Shown here piece by piece: positions 37,768 through 47,073 of a DNA stretch of 64,000 nt. The notes beneath the pieces are model-generated. The model did not search any database. It was not told the DNA's origin and saw nothing but the letters and a program-made list of their open reading frames with translations. Location of the stretch: contig CM020510.1 in NCBI GenBank assembly GCA_009823395.1, forward strand, positions 12,962,273-13,026,272. Reading direction: 5' to 3'. The translations under genes were made by a program, and so were the position numbers. The first letter of the stretch is position 1; each line of letters begins with the position of its first letter. This DNA comes from Thamnaconus septentrionalis. Its lineage: Eukaryota; Chordata; Actinopteri; Tetraodontiformes; Monacanthidae.

Positions 37768-37798
37768 GTTGTAAGGGCCAGTTGTGAAGGCAGAGTCA

Positions 37799-37951
37799 CT
37801 ATAGCTCCGTCTTGACTCCCAGTTTGTTCGAAACCGTGTCGTCCTTGAGCCACTTGTTAAAAACGGCGACCGGGTCGATGTTCCAGTGTTTGTGGAAGGA
37901 GATGGGCACCTGGTGGGCCAACAGGTCCCTGGCGTAGTCCTCCGGCCGCGC
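37799..37951 (-). CDS. b3glct: b3glct last coding exon (C-terminus, KTEL)
   Basis: Acceptor TTGCAG precedes GCG CGG (AR). The exon encodes [27 protein letters not shown] and ends GVKTEL followed by TAG (37799-37801): 50 residues plus stop. HWNIDP is a hallmark of this enzyme. KTEL is a KDEL-like ER-retrieval signal, where human ends in REEL. The lysine-tryptophan-rich tail differs from human in the last 20 residues. A frame continuing upstream through the intron is spurious. Confidence 0.97.
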   Translation of the reverse strand, partial: ARPEDYARDLLAHQVPISFHKHWNIDPVAVFNKWLKDDTVSNKLGVKTEL

Positions 37952-39232
37952 CTGCAAGGTGAAGACCGTGCTGTTAATATTGAGCGGCGACCAGGTGCGA
38001 GCCAGCCAGCGAGTCTGACGAGGAAACAGATGCTGCACACCGAGAGCGAAACTAACCAGGTGGAAAGACACAGACGCACTGCTCAGATACAGAGAGTCTG
38101 AAACGTTCATTAATTGCTGAAGAGCCCTCAACAGACTTGTATCCAAAATTATTTATTTGCAAACTATAAAATTACTAGTATGCGGCGTCTTGTCTATTAA
38201 ATTGGGTTTTAAGTTATAAACTGCGGCAACTTCAAAGCTTCAAACGGAACCTGAAGTGGATTCGATATAAAACATATATACACAAGTCCTAGGATATTTT
38301 TTTCATTTTCAGAAAACATATTCTGTTAGAAGTTGTACCGCTGAGAGTCGGTGCCGTCGGTGTATCCTCATGCTTTAAAGATGAAAAACAAGCAATTTGA
38401 GCCGTGCGAGCGAGTGGAACAGAGAGACGTTCAGTTGCCAACTCACTTTATCTCTTCTTTTGTTTAATGGAGGTGTGTTGCTGATTGGTTGCGATAGACA
38501 CGCATGAAGCGGAGGAAACCGACATGAGTGTTGTTTTACTTGCAAGGAGATGGAGGAGGATCTCGGTCTGGATGAAGCATTAGATGCGTGATGAGCTCTG
38601 TCCGCACACCGTTTATCGCGTTAACTTGGCATTCAAGACGAGGTTTCCTCAATCCACGTACATCAATCTGGCAAAGAGCCTGAGTGGACAAACCTCGGAT
38701 CGGGTGCATTCAAAGTGTTGGGAGCGTCGCTGCGCTGCTGTGTTTCACCAAAAGTCAAAGGGCAATATAGAGAAAACATCGACTCCTCCCAGGAACGCCT
38801 TCACTGCTGTTCTTTGTCCACCCAGGGTTGATAAATGTGCAGCAGCTACTGTACATTCTCAGCTGCTTCCTGTGTGTCTCCTCTGTCTTCTTCTGTGGTT
38901 TCAATGACAGCTAGCAGCAGCTAGTGGCACCTGATCCCGGACTAAAAGGAAGCTGACTATGAAGCAAACCCGACTGAAAATGCTCCCCATTGGAGGCTGG
39001 CACAATGGATGAGCTAAATTTCAGCAAGGTTCGTATCTTCAGGCAGTTAAAGTGTTTCATTTGTATTTAGTTAAGAAATATATGTGGACATTCCAAACAG
39101 GTGGATATTTATGCACAATTTGGACAAAAGTGACCAAATAAGCATCAAATAGAATGTGCAGTTTTATCTATTAGTCTAGTTTTACCTGTGTGATAACATA
39201 GGTGACTGTGCAGATTCAGGTGTCAGCCGTAC
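37952..39232 (-). other. b3glct intron (last)
   Basis: 1.28 kb, donor GTACGG at 39227-39232. No nested gene was recognised; a plus-strand frame at 38584-38907 has no recognisable domain. Confidence 0.7.
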
Positions 39233-39377
39233 CTGGTGGAAGAGAGGACTGTGCGTGACAGGGAGTCCCAGAGCGTTGAGGCACATTCCCAGCACCATGT
39301 CGTCCGGCGCGTCGTTGCTGTAGCACCTGCAGCCGCTTTGGAGGAGCTGCACCACGGCCTCCCTGCTGAACACCATC
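39233..39377 (-). CDS. b3glct: b3glct exon: MVFSREAV ... HSPLFHQ
   Basis: One base completes a glycine codon from the previous exon, then 48 codons in phase to a clean CAG/GTACGG end. The sequence includes [31 protein letters not shown] and [10 protein letters not shown], nearly identical to the human core. The DDMVLG segment is the GT31 acidic motif thought to supply the catalytic base (family knowledge). Confidence 0.97.
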
Positions 39378-40904
39378 CTGCAGAGAGCAACCGAAGCGTG
39401 AACCACGAGGCTTCAGTCCATCAACAAGCGACGGTTTTAATCCAAAATTGCAAACATTTCCAAACCAGTGCGACTGTTTTGATTTTTGCACTGCAAGAAA
39501 GAATTCTGCCCCCGGTGGATGTTTTAGCTCAAAACATCTTCTTGTCGTTACCGTTTAGATTTGATGGCCCAACCAGAAAGTATGAAGAATTTTGTCTTTT
39601 GCCGCAAAAGTGTTTACAATTTCCAGTTTTGAGCGAGCTAACCTCTTTAAGGGGAGAAACAAACACTTGAAGTGGCACAGATTCGTGTGTCGGTGCTACG
39701 ACGACGAGGTTTGCTTCTTTATTTTGGGAGACGCTGACAAAGCACGCTATGTGAAACAGCCGATTGCGTCGTCGGCGGAGCTGCTGATTCCCGTGAACCT
39801 GTTTTGGCACGAGCGACAACGACGACGACGTGTCATCGGCGCAAAAAGAGAGGCAATTACAGCGCAGAAAAAATAAATCTTGAGCTGCCAAATCAGTTTT
39901 TTGGGGGCCGGGAGAAGAGAGATATCGCGGCGGAGTGAGGAGCGACGGTGGCAGCACGTGGGGGTGTCATAGCAACTGAAGTGTCCCTGAATACAGCCGC
40001 TGTCATGGCTCAGGATTTATCTCCGACGCCGCTTCCCTCCGGCGCCGACAGCTGACGCCAAACTCACGCGTGCCTTCTTTTTTGTGAGAGCGGCTGAAAC
40101 AGGGGAGCAAAGGCAGCATGCAAACCAAGGTACTTCCATGAATATATCATAAGAACTGGATCCCGTCATGCCAAAATAGCGATGCTGCGATTTTTCCAGT
40201 GGCCATTCGAGGTACCGCAGCCAAAAAAGTCCCATGTGGCCCAAAACCATTTTTCCCTTAGAATGTAATACAAAAATAGACGGCTGTAAAACAGCTGACA
40301 GGACGCCTCCAACCTGAAATGCTGTTCATAATAAATTTTCAAGATGTATGTATTTAAGTGATGGATTTTTAATCTTTCTAAAAAAAACTTTTTGATAAGG
40401 ACCAGAAAATCCCCAGAAAAGAGTTTATTCCAAGACGTCACAACATCTCACGTGCAGTTTGACTGGAAGAAGGAAAAAAATGTGGGTCCTGAGACTCCTC
40501 CAGTTTGGAACCACTGCTTTATGCGTCATGCGGAAGTAACCCAGAAGCCATTTTAAATGTTAGGCTTTTTTGGCGTATGCGCCAGTTGGGCAAATTCATT
40601 GAAAACAGTGGGCCGCCATATTGCATCCTGGTGTCCTGGGTGCTTCACACAGACTTCACACCCAGTCTTATCAGCTGACCGCTAGTTCAGAGTATTCTGT
40701 GGCCAGTTTGCTTCATTTTTATCGCCAACCTCATCCTGCGAAACCCCGCAGAAGCTCGTCGGGGAACCTCGAGGGGGGGCAACACTCTATTAAAGCGGGC
40801 CGAAGAGGTTTTTATCTGTAAATTACAGATTACCTCTTTTCCATTACAGTTTTTTTTATAGTCCCTCTGGTGCTTCTGTATCTTTCATCGCGACCGGGAC
40901 TCAC
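39378..40904 (-). other. b3glct intron with dispersed repeat
   Basis: 1.53 kb, donor GTGAGT. Contains the dispersed repeat copy at 40176-40443 and no recognisable coding sequence. Confidence 0.7.
40176..40443. repeat. Dispersed repeat, copy 2
   Basis: The partner of 18543-18760: GCGATGCTGCGATTTTT, CCAGTGGCCATTCGAGG, GCAGCC then an A-run and GTCCCA, CCAAAACCATTTTT, CCTGAAATGCTGTTCAT and GTTTATTCCAAGACGTCAC occur in the same order. Copy 2 has about 70 extra bases in its second half. Confidence 0.6.
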
Positions 40905-41024
40905 CCTCCGCCTCCCGTGATGTAGCTGTAGCCGCCCTGGCTCAGGCCGTAGCCGTACCTCTCGCCCAGACACACAGCTTCAGATGAGTTGTAACAGCTC
41001 AGCAACATTTGAAGTCTGGGGAGG
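40905..41024 (-). CDS. b3glct: b3glct exon: GERYGYG ... YITGGGG
   Basis: 120 nt: one base, 39 codons, two bases. Encodes [32 protein letters not shown] and SYITGGGG before a GTGAGT donor; the glycine run is split across the intron. Acceptor is CCGCAG at 41025-41030. The region is part of the GT-A catalytic fold. Confidence 0.97.
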
Positions 41025-41530
41025 CTGCGGAAAGCACAGATCAAACTCATCACACCTCCATCATCGCCACACACACACACACAGCTAGGGCACGCACACA
41101 CACACGCCCACACACACATACACCTCCTTTGGCCATTTAGAGGCAGAGAGAGGAGCCTCGGCCTCTCGGGAGCCATTACACATCCGCAGGCTTCCACTTG
41201 AACCTGACGGGCATAACTTCAAGTCGGCCGGACTTGAATTTATGCACTGGGCCTTTAAGATGTTTGACAGCACGGCTATATTTGCCAGGGCCCATTTCAC
41301 CCTAAATGTCTGCACATATCCGTTTGCCGTTTGAAATTTTTTTTGCGCGGCTCCATTACGACAAATGTGAATAAGTGTCAGTCAAACCTGTCAGAACGAC
41401 AGCGCAGCGTTACAATAATGACATGCTGTGCTTGTTGAATGATGATGACGCGGACTCGCAACTGTCACAAAACATATATGATGTGAAAAAAACAAAACAA
41501 AACAAAAATATATAGATGTGTTTCCATATA

Positions 41531-41540
41531 AGTGTGTGTA

Positions 41541-41594
<54 letters not shown>

Positions 41595-41640
41595 TATACA
41601 TGCATGTGTATATATTTGTGTGTGTATATATATATGTATG
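41531..41640. repeat. (TA)n/(TG)n compound microsatellite
   Basis: TA repeat at about 41538-41588 followed by mixed TACA/TGTG/TATG units. YIYIYI frames across it are artefacts. Confidence 0.93.
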
Positions 41641-41672
41641 TGTGGCTATATTTATATAGCCACACATACATA
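41633..41672. repeat. Perfect 18 bp hairpin
   Basis: TATGTATGTGTGGCTATA at 41633-41650 and its exact complement at 41655-41672, with a 4 base loop TTTA. Confidence 0.9.
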
Positions 41673-41929
41673 GATACACACACATATATCCATTTTTATA
41701 GCACAAATGTATTTTTAAAAGTCTACAGACTATTTTTTGTGTAATCATCATTCAACAAGCACAACTTGTCATTACTGCCACTCTGTACATATACATATAT
41801 ACTGTATATATATAGATGTATACTGTATATATATACATATATACGAGAGGTACCAGGGGATATATGTATATAAATGTGTATATCTTTATATATGTACATA
41901 CACAAAAAACATTAAAAAAAAAAACATAC

Positions 41930-42029
41930 CTGATTAGTGTGTCATCATCCACAATGACGAGCCACGTGGTTTTCGGGACCGAAGCGCTCAGAAATCGTTC
42001 AAGGATCGCAAACGTTTTCCCGCAGTGGC
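41930..42029 (-). CDS. b3glct: b3glct exon with the DxD motif
   Basis: 100 nt: two bases complete a glycine, 32 codons, then AG. Encodes [13 protein letters not shown], then [24 protein letters not shown] is the metal/nucleotide-sugar binding DxD of GT31 enzymes. The acceptor TTTCAG and donor GTATGT flank it. Adjoining frames that include neighbouring TA repeats are spurious. Confidence 0.97.
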
Positions 42030-42182
42030 CTGAAACACGGAGACACAGCATCAATACACTCGCCTGTACAATTTAATCACATATTGACCATGAGCTGTAT
42101 TCTGCTTTACAGAGATAAATGACCCTGGTATGGGGAAAACACACACTCAGCATAAGGAGGTATCTACTAGCACACGCACACG

Positions 42183-42185
<3 letters not shown>

Positions 42186-42217
<32 letters not shown>
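42186..42217. repeat. (CA)n microsatellite
   Basis: About 16 CA units. Confidence 0.95.
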
Positions 42218-42221
<4 letters not shown>

Positions 42222-44217
42222 TAGCTCATGTGCAAGCGCATAAACAGCAACTCTGCCGTGAAAACAAATTCCTCCGGGCGTCATAAAATATGCTAACGGA
42301 TCAGGCGGGTGACACTGACCCGCCACATGCTACACACACTGAGGGTATAATATCGAAATGAAGAGGAGTTTAATGTGGGATGCTACTGCTCTCTTCATGA
42401 GCACCTATAGAAAAACTTAAATCTTAGCATAAGTCTTGACATTTGAATGCTGAGTATTTCAAGCATTCCAAGCTCTCCCTTGCCTTCACAATACCGCTGC
42501 ATTTATTTTGCGATTTCTTGATAATGCGCTGCGGCTCGCCTCAATACTGTCACTCCATCTCTGTACTACACACACACACAGAATTTTTAATGCAAAGTCT
42601 GAGAGAACGTAGCCCGGCGCACCAGATGGAGAGGATTGCAAATGAGCTGCGTTTATCTCACGCATCCGTCTGGCAAAGAGCACGCGGAGAGTGTTTATGA
42701 ACGGGAGGAAAGTTAGAGATAATAATAATAAAGAAAGCTGCCGTTTGATTGGACAAACCTTCCGTCTGCCTTGTTCAAAAAGAACCAGGCAGAGTGGTGT
42801 CGCCAGATGTGCATCGCTTCCCACATTTCAAGTCACGCCAAGCTGCTGTGTTCATTTCAACTCCTGCCAAAAGCCGGTCAGGGTGAAAGAAAAAGCATCT
42901 CCTCTGTGTTAATCCCTTTAGCAGCAGTTACACGTGCAGTCACGCCTGTTTCTTTTTTTTTTTTTCAAAGGGCAGCTTGCTGCAGCTGTGTCCCACTTCT
43001 GTCACAACCAGAAAGGTGGAGATTAGTGCCAAGTTCGACGGAAAGCGCTTTGGCTTGGAGCTTTTCAAGCTGGACTACTGAGGCTTCAGATTGTCAGCTG
43101 CGAGGTTGTATGGCTTCTTGAGAGGCGGAAGACAAATTTGGATGCACGTTACCCGCTTAAGTCCTTATTGTTTTATTGTAATTCACGTGAAAACCTGTAG
43201 CTTTCAGTTTGCCGATATAATTACATTGGTGGTAGATCTTTTGAATAAACCATTACACCGCTTTCAAATGCTAAACGAATTAAAGTGCTTAATCTTATCA
43301 ATTGTTGGCTAATTTATGCAACGGTTCATTATTCTGCACGCACATTGTTCATCTGTTCTTGAAGAATTGGCTAGCAGAGAGAAAACAAAGCCTTTTCTCA
43401 GTTGACCTCCCGGGGAAGTGAACACAAAGAAGGGTTCTCTTTCATGGTGGAGGCTACCAGGAGATTCCAGCCTTGACAATGTGTTCAGGCTGCCAAGGTA
43501 AAGCACCATCAGAAGTGTCTTAGACTCTCGGTGACTTTGCCCCGTTCAAGGACACCTCAGAGGCATCCGTTGATTTAGTGATGAAACTAAACCTTCTTAA
43601 TTTAAGAGGTGAATAAAGACTCTTGCGCCCTCGCGGCGTTCCATTATTTATCCGTAAAGATCTCCCACGGCGTGGGGACGTGTCCTCACGCGCAGGCTTT
43701 TTTCGTCTTTCTTTTTTTTTTTGAAGAGAAGGAAAGACGAAGCTGCGTTCTGACACCCCGAACAATTGAAAAGGCACGTTTGGTGCGATGGGCGAGGAAG
43801 ATCAGACTTTTTCTTTGGCATGTTTGACACGACTGCATCTCAGAACAAACTGCTCTGGCAGGCTCGCCGACACTGGAGCGGGCGGGCACATTGCAACCAA
43901 AAGAAAATACACCCATCAAAATCCAAATATCTGCGCCCCATCAGTGCTGAGAGCTGAGACGTGTAAATCCCCGGTGGCAGGCGGCAAAAAGAATACCGAA
44001 AGAGAGGAGCTACTGTTTTATTTATGAGGCACCCAGCCCCCCCAACCCCTCCCATATCTGAATATAGAATAAGTGGGGACACCTTGAACTGCTGACAGGA
44101 ATAAAATCAGTTAAAAAGCCAGTTTTTCAGGCATGTCTGGAGTTTCCTGCGTAGACGCGGGTGCATAATTTCTCGTTGTGTCGAGCTCGAGTTCGATTTT
44201 GCGTGTTCACTACATTC

Positions 44218-44483
44218 GATGACATCATCCTGGGAGATACACCACTTTCCAGGTTGTTATTGCCCTAACAAGGTTTCCTGCTCTAGTGTCTCTGGTGACA
44301 CCTCCTACCGCCCAATCCGCATTGATTATCCCCACATTGGTGAGTGTCCAGTGTGTGTGAGTGTCCCCATTGCCTTGTGTGTCCAGGCCTTGTTAGGAGT
44401 TTTGGATTCGGACTTTGGCCTCGGCCCCCTCTGTCTGAACTAAAAAACCCAGGTCCTAACTCTTGGACTCGCAAGCGCCAACA
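44218..44483. mobile_element. Possible solo LTR remnant
   Basis: The stretch runs from TGACATCATCC to CAAGCGCCAACA and includes the string GGACTTTGGCCTCGGCCCCC, which I associate with fish gypsy-type LTRs. The TG...CA ends are consistent but no target duplication was found. Weak call. Confidence 0.25.
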
Positions 44484-45543
44484 AATGAATCATTAAACTG
44501 TTCCCCTGCCTGCAACTGGCTCCGAAAACGTCCACTCCCTTGTGCTTTTGGGCACACGAGGGAGCAAGACGACGGAACATGCAGCGTCCGTCTTTAAAAT
44601 GGCTTTTCCTCCCGCCAGAGATTCTTTTAACAGGAGGTTTTACCTTAAATTACCTGAGCCGCCCTAAAAATTGGGGATAAGTTAGACTTAGACAACCACG
44701 AGTGATCTGACCATTTTAAGCACTAACGTAGTGATACAACTTCATCACTTTTTCCATACAGTGCCTGCTTTAAAATAAAAACAAAATATGCATTTCATAT
44801 TAACTCATTAAATGAGTTTTAGTATTTCCCCTCTAAATTCTAAAACTGAATTCTTTCTTTTTAGATCTAAACTTTGCTTGTTTTTTTGGCGGGATATGCA
44901 TGAGTGAGAAAGTTTCAAAATTGTGTTCTCACTGCATAATCAAGTCGGTGGAATCAATGAAGTCAGTGGAAGGTGAACACGAAAGAAAAATAAAAGGGCG
45001 ACTTCAAAAGTCTGACCAATCGATGCCTGGCATCCGCTGATGAACTCCATAGATACTGGCGGTCACTGGCATAAATAAGCCTTTCGGAAGTTTATAAAGA
45101 GAAAACGGCTTTTGTAAGATAACAATACATGACAATGAGACACAAAAAGGACAACTTTTTTCCATTAGATTACAAAATGATCGACTGTTTAAGATAACAA
45201 TTAAAGCAGTGACCTCTGGCGTTCACGTCCTTGTACGACTGACCCTGTGGTACAAGTGCAGTTTGAACATACAGTATAATCACCACTGTTTTCATGCACG
45301 AGTCGACCAGACTTCTGGCTCTGGGGCCTGACAACAAGAAAGGGCCCATTACACTCTGGCAAAGCAAACCCAGTGAAAGTAAATGTCAGTGGGCTGACGG
45401 TGAAAGACAAGACAGGCCTCAATCCTGACACAAATTAAATTGAGAGGAAGCCGGGTCCCTCCAGGGGGGAAGCAGGCGTTATCAGCGGGCCTCGCATCAC
45501 GCTCATGAAAGAAAGTAGCTGAGCCATCAGCTGCTGAGGGAGT

Positions 45544-45569
45544 GGGGGGAGTGGGGGGTGGGGAGTGGG
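45544..45569 (+). other. G-quadruplex motif
   Basis: Four G-runs (6, 6, 4 and 3 bases) with short loops, in the large b3glct intron. Confidence 0.55.
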
Positions 45570-45989
45570 AGGTAGAAGTGTGGGTGACTAAAAGACCAGC
45601 TGATTTTTTTTTTCCTTTTCCGGGATTATGATCCGATGGGCTTGACTCCCGCAGCCTGCGTGAACAAAGTGGCAGCCTGCTCAATATGTTAAAAAGCAGG
45701 TCACTTGACGTTGTCGCTCAGAAAAGTGACATTGCTAAGGCCCCGGAGTATATTTACTTCCACTGTGTAATGGACTTGAGCAGGCATTGAGCCAAAAGAG
45801 GGACGTTTGCAAAGGGAAAGGCCGGACCAGCGTGTCACTGCCACTCACTGTGTGTCCGCAATACACACTCATGTGAAATGAGTCACAGGATGCAGCATAT
45901 TTACACTATATTAGCACGAGATGTACCTTCTGTACCATCTGTATCTTTTCATAGTCCATGTAATACTTTCCGTATGTGTCTGTATGTGT

Positions 45990-46115
45990 GTGAGTATATA
46001 TGTATGTATATATATTTATATATACATATATATGTGTGTACATATGTATATATATATGTATATGCATATACATACATTTATATGTATGTATGTACATATG
46101 TATGTATATACATGT

Positions 46116-46152
<37 letters not shown>

Positions 46153-46180
46153 CATACATATACATATATACATACATTTA
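45990..46180. repeat. TATG/TA/CA compound microsatellite
   Basis: Mixed TATG, TATA, TACA units followed by CA (46120-46145) and CATATA units. Frames rich in Y, I, H, T and C here are artefacts. Confidence 0.93.
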
Positions 46181-47044
46181 TTCCTCCTAATTTCTAGGTA
46201 TACCTTAACTATTAAATAACGCTAAACTACATTAGTTTTGTGATTCACTGTTAATTTCAATAGCAACAAAACACACACGTTCATAAAAGTGATCCACCCT
46301 ACTGTTCAGTTCACCAAGTGTCTCTGCACTCTGGCGGGGGCTCCAGCACATCCCCACTGCTGCCACTCCTTCACAGCGCAAGTTAGTCATTCAGCGAACT
46401 GAAACGGCTAAACGCAGGAAGTGCTGCGCTCGGACAACTTTCGCAGATCTATAGTCTTGCGGCAAAAAGCGCCCACTGGTCGACCGCGCTGCTACGATTC
46501 ACAGCCGGCAGCGTCGGCCAGCTCATCCACCACAGCGGCTGAGCACACGGAACCCAGAGCTGCTGCCACGAGCAAAAACGGAGGGCAGCGAGAGGTTCTT
46601 CTCAGGAAGAGGTTTGTTTGGGATTTATTCCTTTTGAATCATTCACTCGTGAACCGCCAAAAAAACATTTGTTTTTGCTGAGGGTGCTCATGACACCTGG
46701 GCTGTGTTCACTGTTGGCTCAGTTCTTTCATACCACTGCTGGCCACGAATGACGTGCACAGTCCAAGACAGCTGGTGCCAGCGTGGACTGAGGTGGTTTG
46801 CAAAATGCCAAAACACACACACACGAGAAGACCCAGGCCCAATGCCATTGGTTTATTTATTTATTTTTAAAGGGGATGTTGGCACAAAGTCCAAGCTTGG
46901 AACGGTCTCAGTGTGAACTCGGCACCTTGTGTGAAAACACCATTATTCTATTCCTGGCTGGAGTTGATCATTAAAGCAGATGTAAAAAATTTATGAAACA
47001 TGTCTGAAATGTGTATGCGGTTTTCAGAGTGCTTCACAACTGCG

Positions 47045-47073
47045 GGTGTGTGTGTGTGTGTGTGTGTGTGTGT
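47045..47073. repeat. (TG)n microsatellite
   Basis: About 14 TG units followed by eight Gs. Confidence 0.95.

Larger units (their letters stand above)
37074..37798 (-). other. b3glct 3' UTR and downstream sequence
   Basis: Directly after the stop codon comes a 31 bp spacer and then a TG repeat (minus sense; CA on the plus strand at 37733-37767). Candidate AATAAA polyadenylation signals for the minus strand lie at 37291-37296 and 37224-37229. The transcript would thus end only 150-220 bp before the orphan exon. Confidence 0.55.
41416..41774. repeat. Foldback: 31 bp terminal inverted repeats around a TA/TG tract
   Basis: Arms 41416-41446 and 41744-41774 are reverse complements with 29 of 31 matches (TAATGACA...GAATGATGAT). 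The 297 bp between them is mainly TA/TG microsatellite and a second, perfect 18 bp hairpin. It could be a small non-autonomous DNA element invaded by a microsatellite, or a duplicated inverted segment. Confidence 0.7.
41025..41929 (-). other. b3glct intron with foldback and TA microsatellite
   Basis: 905 bp intron, donor GTATGT. It contains CA-rich runs (41070-41130), an inverted-repeat pair (41416-41446 and 41744-41774), a TA/TG compound tract (41531-41640) and an 18 bp hairpin (41633-41672). Confidence 0.85.

Noticed and set aside
37799..38146. A 115-codon minus frame as a complete small protein
   Set aside because: Only 37799-37951 is exon; the upstream part reads through a TTGCAG acceptor into intron and lacks similarity.
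40905..41197. Frame joining GERYGYG exon to an upstream CVCVC segment
   Set aside because: The upstream part is CA repeat intron; the true exon starts after CCGCAG at 41024.
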